Assembly: GCA_019247715.1 (NCBI GenBank)
Contig: JAFBAO010000046.1
Span: forward strand, 33,885-97,884
Length of the DNA stretch: 64,000 bases
DNA from: Caulobacteraceae bacterium
Lineage (GTDB): Bacteria; Pseudomonadota; Alphaproteobacteria; Caulobacterales; Caulobacteraceae
Direction of reading: 5' to 3'
Below, piece after piece: positions 1 to 8,661 of this stretch. The notes beneath the pieces were generated by a model, which did no database searches, was not told the DNA's origin, and saw nothing but the letters and a program-made list of their open reading frames with translations. Made by a program: the position numbers and the translations under genes. Within the stretch, counting starts at the first letter, position 1; every line of letters starts with the position of its first letter.

Positions 1-1496
1 CCACGCTGTCCTCGCTCATCGGCGTGAACGTCGCCACGCAGGCCAACGGGGCGGTGGTGGTGCGCTCGCAAAGCGGCGCCTTGCTGGCCGGCTTCGGCGA
101 GGCGGCGCAGCTCGGCTACACGCCCTCGACGAGCGGCCAAGGCGCCTTGTCGATCACCTTCCCCGGCGGGGGAACCGTCCCCTTCGCCAGCGATTCCGGG
201 GAGCTCGGCGGGCTTCTCAACCTTCGCAACGGCCAGCTTCCCGCCATTCAGGCGGAGCTTGCGCAATATGTGAACGGGGCGGTGAGCGCGCTCAACGCGG
301 CCCACAACGCCAACACCGCCGCCCCGCCGCCGCAGACCCTCACCGGCCGCAACACCGGCCTCGACCTGCCCACCGTCGTCGGAGACTTCTCGGGGATCAC
401 CAACATCGCGGTGGTGGACGGTGCGGGCCAGCTGCAGCGGCAGGTCGCCATCGACTTCTCCGCCGGTACGATGAGCATCGGGGGCGGCCCCGCCACCGCC
501 TTCACGCCCGCCACCTTCCTCGCATCCCTGAACACCGCGCTCGGCGGGGCGGCGAGCGCCAGCTTCGCGAACGGCGCCCTCACCCTCAACGCCGGGGCCG
601 GGTCGGGGATCGCCATCGCCGACGATCCCAACACGCCGGCGACCGACGGCGGCATGGGATTCAGCCAGTTCTTCGGCCTCAACGATCTGGTCTCGTCAGG
701 CCAGATCAGCCAATTCAACACCGGGCTGAAGGCCTCCGACGCCAACGGCTTCACCCCGGGCGGGACGATCACCTTGCAGATCGTCGGCGCCGACGGCGCC
801 CCGCTCGGCCAGGCGAGCGTCGCCGTTCCCGCCGCGCCCACCGTCCAGGACCTCGTCAACGCCCTGAACGACCCGGCGAGCGGGATCGGCCTCTACGGCG
901 CCTTCAGCCTGGACGCCAACGGCGCGCTCAGCTTCACCCCCTCGACGCCCGGCGGCGCCAGCCTCTCGGTGGTGTCCGACAACACCCAGCGCGGCCCGGG
1001 CGGACCCTCGGTGAGCGCCCTTTTCGGGATCGGGAATGCGAAGGCGGCGGGCTTGTCGAGCTACCAGATCCGCTCCGACATCGCCGCCAGCCCGACCAAT
1101 CTGGCGCTGGCCAAGCTGAACCTGGCCGCTGGCGTCGGCCAGCCGGTGGTCCTGCCCGGCGACAACGGCGGCGCCTTGGCCCTCGCCCAGGCCGGGAACG
1201 CCACGACCAATTTCGGGACCGTCGGAGGCATCGGCGCGACCTCGACTTCCATCATCCAGTACGGCGCCCAGCTCGCAGGCGACCTTGCGCAACGCGCGTC
1301 CATCGCCCAAGCCGCCTCCACCACCGCCCAGTCGGTCCAAACCGAGGCCAGCGCCCGGCTGCAGTCGGCCACCGGCGTCAATCTGGATCAGGAGCTGATC
1401 AACCTCACCACCTATCAGCAGGCCTACAGCGCCTCGGCGCAGCTGATCCAGGCGAGCCGGCAGATGTACAACGCGCTCCTCGGGATGATGCAATAA
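1..1496 (+). CDS. flgK: Flagellar hook-associated protein FlgK, 3' part (5' end outside window)
   Basis: The reading frame is open from base 3 of the window, so this is the C-terminal ~498 residues of a longer protein; the GTG at 24 is only an internal codon. FlgK (HAP1) forms the junction between hook and filament outside the cell. The sequence shows the Gly/Ala/Asn-rich middle domains and a C-terminal helical D0/D1 segment (NLDQELINLTTYQQAYSASA, then a Met/Leu-rich tail) typical of FlgK. The stop codon overlaps the flgL start (TAATG), so the two are translationally coupled. FlgK followed by FlgL is the usual order in alphaproteobacteria. Confidence 0.93.
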   Translation, partial: TLSSLIGVNVATQANGAVVVRSQSGALLAGFGEAAQLGYTPSTSGQGALSITFPGGGTVPFASDSGELGGLLNLRNGQLPAIQAELAQYVNGAVSALNAAHNANTAAPPPQTLTGRNTGLDLPTVVGDFSGITNIAVVDGAGQLQRQVAIDFSAGTMSIGGGPATAFTPATFLASLNTALGGAASASFANGALTLNAGAGSGIAIADDPNTPATDGGMGFSQFFGLNDLVSSGQISQFNTGLKASDANGFTPGGTITLQIVGADGAPLGQASVAVPAAPTVQDLVNALNDPASGIGLYGAFSLDANGALSFTPSTPGGASLSVVSDNTQRGPGGPSVSALFGIGNAKAAGLSSYQIRSDIAASPTNLALAKLNLAAGVGQPVVLPGDNGGALALAQAGNATTNFGTVGGIGATSTSIIQYGAQLAGDLAQRASIAQAASTTAQSVQTEASARLQSATGVNLDQELINLTTYQQAYSASAQLIQASRQMYNALLGMMQ

Positions 1497-2437
1497 TGGA
1501 CCAGATCTCCACCAGCACCGCCTGGAACGCGATCATGACCAGCCTGATGGCCGGCCAGACGCGCGAGAACCAGCTCGGCGCCCAGCTCTCCTCGGGCTAT
1601 GTCGCCAGCGACCTCAAGGGCTACGGCGCCAACGCCGAGACGTTGTCGGCCATGCAGGCGGCGAACACCCAGGTCAGCGGCTACATCACCCAGACCCAGC
1701 TGGTGGGCGGCCAGCTGGCGGCTCAGGATACGGCCCTGCAGCAGGTCGCCAGCTCCGCGAGCGCGATCCGCAACGCGGTCGGCAACGCCGTCGCCACCGG
1801 CGACGGCTCGACGTTGATGTCGGCCCTGCAGGCCGCCTTCCAGAGCGTGATCGGCGGGCTCAACACCACGTACAACGGTCAGTACCTGTTCTCGGGAGGC
1901 CAATCGAACACCCAGCCGGTGGCCGCCAAGACCCTGGCGGACCTGACGGCGGCGCCCTCCCTGGCCAGCGTCTTCCAGAACGGCCAGTTCACCGCCACCG
2001 CGCAGATCGATCCCAACACCACGATCAGCACCGGAGTCCTGGCCGACCAGGTGGGAACGCCGCTCTTCACCGTGCTGCAGAACATCGAGGCCTTCGACCA
2101 GGGACCTAACGGCCCCTTCTCGGGAACGCTGACCGCAGCCCAGTCGAGCTTCCTCACCTCGCAGCTCGCCACCCTGGGCGCGGTGGGCGCGGGGCTCAAC
2201 GACGTGGTCGCCCAGAACGGCCAGGCCCAGAGCCAGGTGGACAGCACTCAGACCAACCTCACCAACCAGCAGACGATGCTGAGCGGCTTCATCGGCGACC
2301 TGGCCGACGCCAACCTTGCCGAGGCGAGCGTCAATCTGCAGCAGGCGCAGCTGTCGATGCAGGCCACCGGACAGGTGCTGCTGGCCCTGAAGTCGTCGTC
2401 GCTGCTCAATCTCCTGTCGGCGACCCCGATCGGCTGA
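1496..2437 (+). CDS. flgL: Flagellar hook-associated protein FlgL (HAP3), flagellin-like
   Basis: 313 residues. FlgL is the second hook-filament junction protein and resembles flagellin at both ends. The N-terminus (STSTAWNAIMTSLMAGQTR) and the C-terminal helix (NLQQAQLSMQATGQVLLAL) are the conserved polymerisation segments; YNGQYLFSGGQ near residue 130 is a typical FlgL motif. The ATG shares one base with the flgK stop. After the stop, 2440-2460 can fold into a short GC hairpin (CTCGCC/GGCGAG) without a T run, so termination there is uncertain. Confidence 0.92.
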   Translation: MDQISTSTAWNAIMTSLMAGQTRENQLGAQLSSGYVASDLKGYGANAETLSAMQAANTQVSGYITQTQLVGGQLAAQDTALQQVASSASAIRNAVGNAVATGDGSTLMSALQAAFQSVIGGLNTTYNGQYLFSGGQSNTQPVAAKTLADLTAAPSLASVFQNGQFTATAQIDPNTTISTGVLADQVGTPLFTVLQNIEAFDQGPNGPFSGTLTAAQSSFLTSQLATLGAVGAGLNDVVAQNGQAQSQVDSTQTNLTNQQTMLSGFIGDLADANLAEASVNLQQAQLSMQATGQVLLALKSSSLLNLLSATPIG

Positions 2438-2497
2438 GGCTCGCCAGCGGGAGGGCGAGCGCTTACAAGCGCGCCTCGCCTTCCTATCTGGGGCCGC

Positions 2498-3658
2498 ATG
2501 CCGCTCAAACTTCCAGACCTGGGCCTGACCGAAGGCGCCGTCCGCGAGGCGGTGGCGCTGGCCCCCGGCGCGCGGGTGGTGGCGGCCATGTCCGGCGGCG
2601 TCGACTCGACGGTGACCGCGGCGCTGCTCAAGCGGGCCGGCTATGATGTGGTGGGGGTCACCCTGCAGCTCTACGATCATGGAGCGTCGGTCCAGAAGAA
2701 GGGCGCCTGCTGCGCCGGCCAGGACATCCACGACGCCCGGTCCGCCGCCGAGGCCCTCGGCGCGCCTCACTATGTGCTCGACTACGAAAGCCGGTTCCGG
2801 GCCGCGGTGATCGACGACTTCGCCGACGCCTACGTTCGGGGCGAGACGCCGGTGCCTTGCATCCGCTGCAACCAGACGGTGAAGTTTCAGGATCTGGCGG
2901 AGATCGCCCGCGACCTGGGGGCCGAGGCCCTGGCCACAGGTCACTATGCCCGCCGGCTGAGCGGCGCACACGGAGCGGAGCTGCACCGGGCTGTCGATCC
3001 GGCGCGGGACCAGAGCTATTTCCTTTTCGCCACCACCCGCCGGCAGCTTTCGTTCCTGCGCTTCCCTCTGGGGGGCCTCGAGAAGCCCGCCGTGCGGGCG
3101 CTCGCCGCCGAGCTAGGCCTGGCGGCCGCCGACAAGCCCGACAGCCAGGACATCTGCTTCGTGCCCGAGGGCCGCTACGCCACGGTCATCGACCGCCTGC
3201 GTCCGAACGCTGCGGTCGGGGGCGACATCGTGCACCTGGACGGCCGGATCCTGGGGCGCCACCAGGGCGTGACGCGCTACACCGTGGGGCAGCGTCGCGG
3301 GCTGAACGTGGCCGTCGGCGAGCCCCTGTTCGTCGTGCGCCTGGACGCGGCCCGGCGCCAGGTGGTGGTGGGGCCGCGAGAGGCGCTGCTGGCCGAGCGC
3401 CTGACGCTCAAGGAGACGAACTGGCTGGGGGAGGCCGACGACCTGGGCGCCGCGGCGATCGCAGGACAGCCGGTGCTCGCCCGGGTGCGCTCGACGCGCG
3501 AGCCGGCGCCGGCGCGCCTGGCGATGCTGCAGGCCGGCCCGGGGGTGGTGTTCGATACCCCGGAAGAGGGGGTGGCGCCGGGTCAGGCCTGCGTGCTCTA
3601 CGACCGGGACGAGCCCAGCCGGGTGCTGGGCGGCGGCTTCATCGCCGGGACGCCCTGA
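2498..3658 (+). CDS. mnmA: tRNA-specific 2-thiouridylase MnmA
   Basis: 386 residues. MnmA activates U34 of tRNA-Lys, -Glu and -Gln with ATP and inserts sulfur to make 2-thiouridine. Visible features are the PP-loop SGGVDS at residues 32-37, the CIRC motif at 121-124 whose second Cys aligns with the family nucleophile, and the persulfide Cys of [11 protein letters not shown] at about 220. The C-terminal part is the usual beta-barrel domain. The first ~25 residues are an extension ahead of the PP-loop, common in alphaproteobacterial MnmA, so a slightly later start is possible. It stands alone between flgL and a convergent PilZ gene. Confidence 0.95.
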   Translation: MPLKLPDLGLTEGAVREAVALAPGARVVAAMSGGVDSTVTAALLKRAGYDVVGVTLQLYDHGASVQKKGACCAGQDIHDARSAAEALGAPHYVLDYESRFRAAVIDDFADAYVRGETPVPCIRCNQTVKFQDLAEIARDLGAEALATGHYARRLSGAHGAELHRAVDPARDQSYFLFATTRRQLSFLRFPLGGLEKPAVRALAAELGLAAADKPDSQDICFVPEGRYATVIDRLRPNAAVGGDIVHLDGRILGRHQGVTRYTVGQRRGLNVAVGEPLFVVRLDAARRQVVVGPREALLAERLTLKETNWLGEADDLGAAAIAGQPVLARVRSTREPAPARLAMLQAGPGVVFDTPEEGVAPGQACVLYDRDEPSRVLGGGFIAGTP

Positions 3659-3664
3659 ACGTGC

Positions 3665-4099
3665 TTACGGCGAGGAGCGGAAGGTCGACCAGGCGGCCGG
3701 CCTTTGGCCCCGCGCACGGGTCTCGACGATCGCCGCCTGCTTGGCGAGCTGCCGCCGTCCGATGCGCGGACGACGCTTGAGCCACAGGGCCTGGATGTCG
3801 GCGAGGCGCGGCGGCGCGGGCCGGCGCAGGTCCCGGCTGCCGACGAACCGGACGCCGACTTCGGCGCCCGCCCGCCACCGCAGCTCGACCTCGAACGCCA
3901 GGCCGCTCGACCAGAGCACCACGACGACGGGGCCCCGGAGCTCGGTAGGGGTCGCGAACCGCAGCTTCGCGCCGCGCTTGCTGAAGTCGGCGACGACGCA
4001 ATCGGCGCCGCCCGGGAACACCTTGGCCCGCAGAGTGGTCGGCTGGCGCTCGGTGGCGCGGCGCTCGCTGGCCAGAGCTGAGACCGATATCTGACCCAT
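3665..4099 (-). CDS. PilZ-domain protein
   Basis: 144 residues. PilZ domains bind cyclic di-GMP through an N-terminal RxxxR stretch and a later (D/N)xSxxG motif. Here RRATERQPT near residues 12-20 and DFSKRGAKL near residues 41-49 fit that pattern, followed by beta-strands (VVVVLWSSGLAFEVELRW). No other domain is present, so it is a stand-alone PilZ adaptor whose target cannot be read from the sequence. It is convergent with mnmA, 6 bases apart. Function in motility or envelope control is only an inference from the flagellar neighbourhood. Confidence 0.8.
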   Translation of the reverse strand: MGQISVSALASERRATERQPTTLRAKVFPGGADCVVADFSKRGAKLRFATPTELRGPVVVVLWSSGLAFEVELRWRAGAEVGVRFVGSRDLRRPAPPRLADIQALWLKRRPRIGRRQLAKQAAIVETRARGQRPAAWSTFRSSP

Positions 4100-4139
4100 C
4101 CCGGAAGGATAGGGGTCAAACGTTAAGCGGGGACGAAGG

Positions 4140-4631
4140 CTAGCCGCGCGGTTCGCCTGCGGCCGCGAGGATGGCGCTCACCGGCGGGGCCTCCTTGCGC
4201 TTGGGCGTCAGGTCGCCCGAGCTGACGCTCCCGCCGCAGGCCGGGCAGGTCAGCAGAGGGGTCAGCTCGGCGCCGCAGCTGTGGACGAAGGCCATGGGGG
4301 TGGCCGCGTCGCCGTAGAGATGGCGGTCCCCCCAAGCCTTCAGCGTCAGGAGGACTGGCATGAGCTCGCGCCCCTTCTGGGTCAGGACATAGTCCTTGCG
4401 CGGAGGGTGCTCGCTGTAGGGGCGGGTCTCCAGGACCCCGTGCGCGACGAGGCTCTTGAGGCGGGCCGCCAGCACGTTGCGGGCGACGCCGAGCCTCGCC
4501 TGCCACTCGTCGAAGCGGCGCACGCCCAGAAAGGCGTCGCGCAGGATCAGGAGGGTCCAGGGGTCGCCCACGATCGAGAGGGCGGCGGCGACCGAACAGC
4601 ACTCCTTCGAATAATCCGCGGTGCGACCCAT
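4140..4631 (-). CDS. HxlR-family winged-helix transcriptional regulator
   Basis: 163 residues from the ATG at 4631; an upstream in-frame ATG at 4727 would add a Pro/Arg-rich tail unlike the family. The N-terminus (CCSVAAALSIVGDPWTLLIL) and the helix FDEWQARLGVARNVLAARL are the diagnostic HxlR winged-helix. The C-terminal 50 residues contain CGAELTPLLTCPACGG, a Cys pattern (C-x11-C-x2-C) that could bind zinc or sense redox state, which is longer than minimal HxlR proteins. It is divergent from the thiolase gene, which is a plausible target. Confidence 0.88.
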   Translation of the reverse strand: MGRTADYSKECCSVAAALSIVGDPWTLLILRDAFLGVRRFDEWQARLGVARNVLAARLKSLVAHGVLETRPYSEHPPRKDYVLTQKGRELMPVLLTLKAWGDRHLYGDAATPMAFVHSCGAELTPLLTCPACGGSVSSGDLTPKRKEAPPVSAILAAAGEPRG

Positions 4632-4670
4632 GCAGCGAAGGTGGAGCGGGCTAGGCGCGATGGCAAGCGT

Positions 4671-4680
4671 TGCATTTGCA
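4671..4680. promoter_or_regulatory. Candidate operator in the hxlR-thiolase divergent region
   Basis: TGCATTTGCA, two TGCA half-sites separated by TT, lies in the 119-base region between the divergent HxlR regulator and thiolase genes. HxlR regulators are dimers and usually bind such short dyads near their own promoters. The match is by position and symmetry only. Confidence 0.3.
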
Positions 4681-4750
4681 GACCGATTGACGCGCCCGCT
4701 TGCGGGCGCCGCTCCGGGACGGCACATGGCAGGCGAGAAGGAGACCCAGG

Positions 4751-5935
4751 ATGCCCGCCGACCCCGTCGTCATCGCCGCCTACGCCCGAACGCCCATGGG
4801 CGGCTTCCAGGGCGCCCTCGCCGCCTTGCCGGCCACCGAACTGGGCGCGGTCGCGGTCCGGGCGGCGGTGGAGCGGGCCGGGGTGGCGCCGGAGGCGGTG
4901 GACCAGGTCCTGATGGGCTGCGTGCTTCCGGCGGGCCTCGGCCAGGCGCCGGCGCGCCAGGCGGCGCTGAAGGCGGGGCTGCCGCAATCGGCCCAGGCGA
5001 CCACGGTCAACAAGATGTGCGGCTCGGGGATGCAGGCGGCCATCCTCGGCCACGACCTGCTGGCGGCCGGCTCGGCCGACCTCGTGGTGGCGGGCGGCAT
5101 GGAGAGCATGACCAACGCCCCCTACCTGCTCGCCAAGCATCGGGGCGGCGCGCGGATCGGCCACGACCAGGTGATGGACTGCATGTACCTCGACGGGCTC
5201 GAGGACGCCTATGAGGGCGGCAAGCTGATGGGCGCCTTCGCCGAGGAGACCGCCAGCGCCTACCAGATCGGCCGCGCGGAGATGGACGCCTACGCGGTGG
5301 AGAGCCTCGCCCGAGCCAGGCGGGCCGTCGAGAGCGGCGCCTTCCGCCGGGAGATCGCCCCGGTCCTGGCGCCCGGCAGGGGCGGCCCCACGACCGTCGC
5401 CGACGACGAGCAGCCGATGAAGGCCGATCCGGCCCGCATCCCGACCCTGAAGGCGGCGTTCGTGAAGGACGGCGCGATCACCGCCGCCAACGCCTCGTCG
5501 ATCTCCGACGGCGCCGCGGCGCTGGTGCTGACCCGCACTTCGGTGGCCGAACGGCTGGGGCTTGCGCCGCTGGCTCGCATCGCCGGCCACGGCGCCCACG
5601 CCCAGGCCCCCGGGCTCTTCACCACCGCGCCGGGTCCGGCGATGCGCCAGGCGCTGCAACGGGCGGGCTGGAGCGTCTGCGACGTAGATCTCTTCGAGGT
5701 CAACGAGGCCTTTGCGGTGGTGGCGATGATCGCCCAGCGCGACCTTGGGATCGATCCGGCGCGGATGAACGTCAATGGCGGCGCCTGCGCCCTCGGGCAC
5801 CCGATCGGCGCCTCGGGGGCGAGGATCCTCGCAACCCTGCTTTCGGCGCTGGAGGCGCGCGGCGAGAAGCGGGGGCTCGCCTCGCTGTGCATCGGCGGCG
5901 GTGAGGCGGTCGCCATGGCGGTGGAGCGGCTCTAG
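4751..5935 (+). CDS. Acetyl-CoA acetyltransferase (thiolase)
   Basis: 394 residues from the ATG at 4751, which has a good ribosome site (AAGGAG, 4738-4743). Thiolases condense or cleave acyl-CoAs. The acylated Cys is C90 in NKMCGSGM, the His of GGACALGHPIGASG is near residue 350, and the second Cys of LCIGGGEAVAM is near 380, so all three catalytic residues are present. The sequence is typical of biosynthetic thiolases (AtoB/PhaA type), but no phaB or other partner is adjacent. Its stop codon TAG is the first triplet of an intergenic repeat (5933-6003). Confidence 0.93.
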   Translation: MPADPVVIAAYARTPMGGFQGALAALPATELGAVAVRAAVERAGVAPEAVDQVLMGCVLPAGLGQAPARQAALKAGLPQSAQATTVNKMCGSGMQAAILGHDLLAAGSADLVVAGGMESMTNAPYLLAKHRGGARIGHDQVMDCMYLDGLEDAYEGGKLMGAFAEETASAYQIGRAEMDAYAVESLARARRAVESGAFRREIAPVLAPGRGGPTTVADDEQPMKADPARIPTLKAAFVKDGAITAANASSISDGAAALVLTRTSVAERLGLAPLARIAGHGAHAQAPGLFTTAPGPAMRQALQRAGWSVCDVDLFEVNEAFAVVAMIAQRDLGIDPARMNVNGGACALGHPIGASGARILATLLSALEARGEKRGLASLCIGGGEAVAMAVERL

Positions 5936-6003
5936 TGTAGTGTATTTGAAGTCCGCTCGGCGCCCATCCCATCCACTGGCGAACTTCGGACTGGGGACAC
6001 TAG
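5933..6003 (-). repeat. Intergenic palindromic repeat, family Y, copy 1
   Basis: 71 bases whose reverse complement matches 49306-49375 at most positions and 28905-28970 more weakly. The ends are TAGTGT and ACACTA, and an inner imperfect pair GAAGTCCGC (5948-5956) and GCGAACTTC (5979-5987) makes the element foldable. It fills the whole gap between the convergent thiolase and lipoprotein genes, and its terminal TAG is the thiolase stop. Confidence 0.8.
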
Positions 6004-6006
6004 CTC

Positions 6007-6576
6007 CTAAGGCTGGCCGGCGCCCGCGCCAAGCGCTTCGGCGATCTCGCCGGTCGAGCCGTCGGGATATCCGGTCTGTCCAGGCTGCAGGTCCTCCGGG
6101 CAGGGGCCCTCGTAGACCGCGGTGACGGTGGTCCTGAACCGCCCGTTGGCGCTTGGCTGCGTGGCGCCGGCGACGGCCCGGTCGCTGATCACCACGTAGC
6201 GGGAGGCGAAGTCGCCGGCCGCCGCGGTGTGGCTGGCGATCCGCGCCCCGTCGCCGGTCTCGCAGACCGTGTCGGAGACATAGGCGCCGTTCGGCGCGCG
6301 CCCGAGGGTGTAGCGGTCGCAGGCGCCGCGCCGGAAGCGGCGGCCGAGCAGCGGGGCGCGCCGATCGGCGGCCGCATCGAGGCAGATCAGGGTGACGACC
6401 GGCGCCTCGCCCTGGTTCTCGAGGGTTTGGCGCCAAAGGCCCGGCTTGCGGGCCGGCAGATCCGGCGCCGCCCCGACCACCGCAGGGCCGACGCTCCTGC
6501 CGCACCCGGGCAGCGAGGGCGCGACGCAGGCGAGCATCGCCGCGCTCAGGATCGCGCGGGAAGCGGCGGACTTCAC
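6007..6576 (-). CDS. DUF3617-like lipoprotein (second of a tandem pair)
   Basis: 189 residues from a GTG at 6576 that overlaps the stop of the upstream gene (GTGA), so the pair is translationally coupled. The N-terminus is a lipoprotein signal with lipobox LPGC. After it come GLWRQTLENQG, LICLDAAADRR, a TVCETGDGARIASHT segment and GPCPEDLQPGQ, a layout seen in DUF3617 proteins, periplasmic lipoproteins of unknown role. It resembles the upstream gene product in Cys placement and in the GPCP-DL-PG tail, which indicates a tandem duplication. Confidence 0.72.
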   Translation of the reverse strand: MKSAASRAILSAAMLACVAPSLPGCGRSVGPAVVGAAPDLPARKPGLWRQTLENQGEAPVVTLICLDAAADRRAPLLGRRFRRGACDRYTLGRAPNGAYVSDTVCETGDGARIASHTAAAGDFASRYVVISDRAVAGATQPSANGRFRTTVTAVYEGPCPEDLQPGQTGYPDGSTGEIAEALGAGAGQP

Positions 6577-7091
6577 GAGGGGCCGGCCAACTCCGAGAGC
6601 CTCGATCGCCGTCCGTTCGGCCAGACGATGTCGCCGGGTTTCAGGTCGGCCGGGCAGGGCCCAAGCAAGCTGACATCGGCCAGGACGCGGTGCGCGCCGC
6701 CGGGAATCGACTCGGTCTGCGCCTCGACGACGTAGTGGCGGGTGAAATCGCCCCGGGCCACGCCGTCGGCGGCCAGGCCGCCCCCACCGAGGTCGCACCG
6801 GGTGGCGAACCGCCACGACCGATCGGCGGCTTGCGCGACGTTCTGGCTGGCGCACCGACTGGCCAGCGTGCGCCCGAACGCCGCCAGCAGCTGGGCCGAG
6901 GCGTCATCGAGGCAGTATCGGGTGACGAACACCCGCCGGTGATCCGAGACCCGCTGGACCCAATAGCCGCTGGCGAGCGGGGTCTGACGGGGCAGGGCCA
7001 CCCGGGCGGCCGTGGGCTGCGGGGACGGCGGTTGGCAGGCGGCCAGGGCGGCCGTCGCGGAAAGGCAGACCAACCAAGGGCGGATCCGCAT
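6573..7091 (-). CDS. DUF3617-like lipoprotein (first of a tandem pair)
   Basis: 172 residues. A lipoprotein signal ends in the lipobox LAAC (residues 16-19), then a Pro-rich linker and a domain with RYCLDDAS, RCDLGGGG and GPCPADLKPGD that parallels the downstream gene. No catalytic motif is visible. Likely an envelope lipoprotein anchored in the inner or outer membrane; Asp is not at position +2 (it is Gln), so outer-membrane sorting by Lol is possible. The role is unknown. Confidence 0.72.
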   Translation of the reverse strand: MRIRPWLVCLSATAALAACQPPSPQPTAARVALPRQTPLASGYWVQRVSDHRRVFVTRYCLDDASAQLLAAFGRTLASRCASQNVAQAADRSWRFATRCDLGGGGLAADGVARGDFTRHYVVEAQTESIPGGAHRVLADVSLLGPCPADLKPGDIVWPNGRRSRLSELAGPS

Positions 7092-7167
7092 GGCGATGGC
7101 CTCCTCGGACCACTATCTCCCGCGCAGGGTAGCCGGGAAGCCGGCCGAGCGCGAGGGAGAGCACCGG

Positions 7168-7440
7168 GTGAGCGATTTCCGTGACAACCGGGAGCTGGGA
7201 CGTTTCGAACGCGTCGAAGGCGGCCAGGTGATCCTCGCCGACTATCGGCGCGACGGCGCGCGGCTCTTCATCGACCACGTGGAGACGCCGCCGGCGTTGC
7301 GCGGAGCAGGCGCCGCCGCGCGGCTGATGGCCGAGGTGGCCGCCTTCGCCCGGCGCGAGGGGCTCGCCATCGTCCCCATCTGCAGCTACGCCGCGGCCTG
7401 GATGCGACGCCACCCCGAGGCCGCCGAGCCCGACGCTTAA
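7168..7440 (+). CDS. Small GNAT-type N-acetyltransferase (YjdJ-like)
   Basis: 90 residues from the GTG at 7168, chosen because GAGGGAGA sits 7 bases upstream and the length matches this small family; an ATG at 7090 would add a non-conserved stretch. The core VETPPALRGAGAAARLMAEVAAFARREGL carries the RGxGxA acetyl-CoA loop, and IVPICSYAAAWMRRHPE ends the domain as in YjdJ/CG-type acetyltransferases. The substrate is unknown. It runs divergently from the lipoprotein pair. Confidence 0.83.
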   Translation: MSDFRDNRELGRFERVEGGQVILADYRRDGARLFIDHVETPPALRGAGAAARLMAEVAAFARREGLAIVPICSYAAAWMRRHPEAAEPDA

Positions 7441-7515
7441 GGTCCCGCTAAGCTCGGCGCAGTTAACTAAGATCGCCGGGCGTCCTGCGGTTGGACGCGC
7501 GGCCGGACGCAAGGC

Positions 7516-8643
7516 GTGAACGACAGAGCGGTTCGCAGTCTATCTCATCTCGAGGACAGCGCCTCCACCGCGCGGTCCCTCAACCTATTGCGCGTCTACC
7601 GGCGGCGCAGCGCCGACCCGGAGTATCTGAAGAGCCCGTTCTTTCGCAATCCGACCCTGAACCGGGCGATCATCCTCAAACACCGGCTGAGGCGCAACGA
7701 GCGCGAGCTCTTTCCGGACGCCCGCCAGACCGCCACCAAGGTGATCGTCCCCATCGACGGCAAAGACCTGAAGCTTGGCGGCCGCTCGGTGTTCGTCGAC
7801 CAGATCAACTACGACGGAATCATGGAATCGGTGTTCGGCGAAAGCTGGTTCGCCGATCCGCACGACCGCGACCTGCTGAAGCTGATGGACGAGCTGCCCT
7901 CGTTCGATCCCTTCCTGTTGCGCGAGCACCTTCGGCGGCACGAGCGCAACCCGGCCCGGTGCTATTTCGACATCTCCGACGCGGACATGAACCGGATGAT
8001 CGGGTTCGTCAGCCGCGAGATCCAGAAGCTGGTGGATCTCTGCTACCAGGAGACCGGCGGCGGCGGGAGCGGCGGATCGCGGCTGGTGCAGAAGATCCTT
8101 TCCAACACCGTGGACGCCGAGACCGAGCCGCTGCGTCTGACCCTGCGGCTCGAGAAGCGGGAATACCAGGAAGGCGTCTTCTGCTGGAAAGGCTTCCTCT
8201 ACTACAAGTGGACGACCGCCGAGTCGCTGGCCGACGTTTCCCGGGTAGCCGACGCCATCGCCGTCGCCCGTCCCCGCGGCCCGGTCAGCCCGGAGACGCA
8301 GGCCAATCTCGGCAAGGTGCGCGAAGCCCTGAAGGGATCCATCCTTTCGGCGCTGGAGACGGCGCGCCGCACGCTGCGGAGCTACGACGCCGCCTTCGAG
8401 AGTCTGGTGGGCGGCAAGCCGCAGGCGTTCCGCGACTTCCTGCTGAACGCGCCCGCCATGTTCTGCGACCTCGGCGAGCGGCTCGGGGCGGTGAACCACA
8501 TCGTCAGTTTCTGGGGCTACCGCTTCCCGCAAGGACGCCTGCCGGTGGTGAGCGGCGAAGAGCTGATGGACATCTTCGCGGACTTCGAAGCCAGCCTCGC
8601 CTTCCCGGAAGCCAAGCCGGCCGCCGCCCGCGCCGCCGGCTGA
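7516..8643 (+). CDS. Conserved-looking hypothetical protein, 375 residues
   Basis: I do not recognise this family. The protein is soluble, with no signal peptide or membrane segment, and starts at a GTG. It has a basic N-terminal third (SPFFRNPTLNRAIILKHRLR), a charged middle with FDPFLLREHLRRHERNPARCYFD, a glycine-rich break (GGGGSGGS, about residue 185) that looks like a linker, and a helical C-terminal half ending in an Ala-rich tail. Codon use is like its neighbours, and the frame is free of interruptions. A two-domain architecture split at the Gly linker is the only structural inference I would make. Confidence 0.7.
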   Translation: MNDRAVRSLSHLEDSASTARSLNLLRVYRRRSADPEYLKSPFFRNPTLNRAIILKHRLRRNERELFPDARQTATKVIVPIDGKDLKLGGRSVFVDQINYDGIMESVFGESWFADPHDRDLLKLMDELPSFDPFLLREHLRRHERNPARCYFDISDADMNRMIGFVSREIQKLVDLCYQETGGGGSGGSRLVQKILSNTVDAETEPLRLTLRLEKREYQEGVFCWKGFLYYKWTTAESLADVSRVADAIAVARPRGPVSPETQANLGKVREALKGSILSALETARRTLRSYDAAFESLVGGKPQAFRDFLLNAPAMFCDLGERLGAVNHIVSFWGYRFPQGRLPVVSGEELMDIFADFEASLAFPEAKPAAARAAG

Positions 8644-8661
8644 TCCGCGGGCGGCGGCTGC

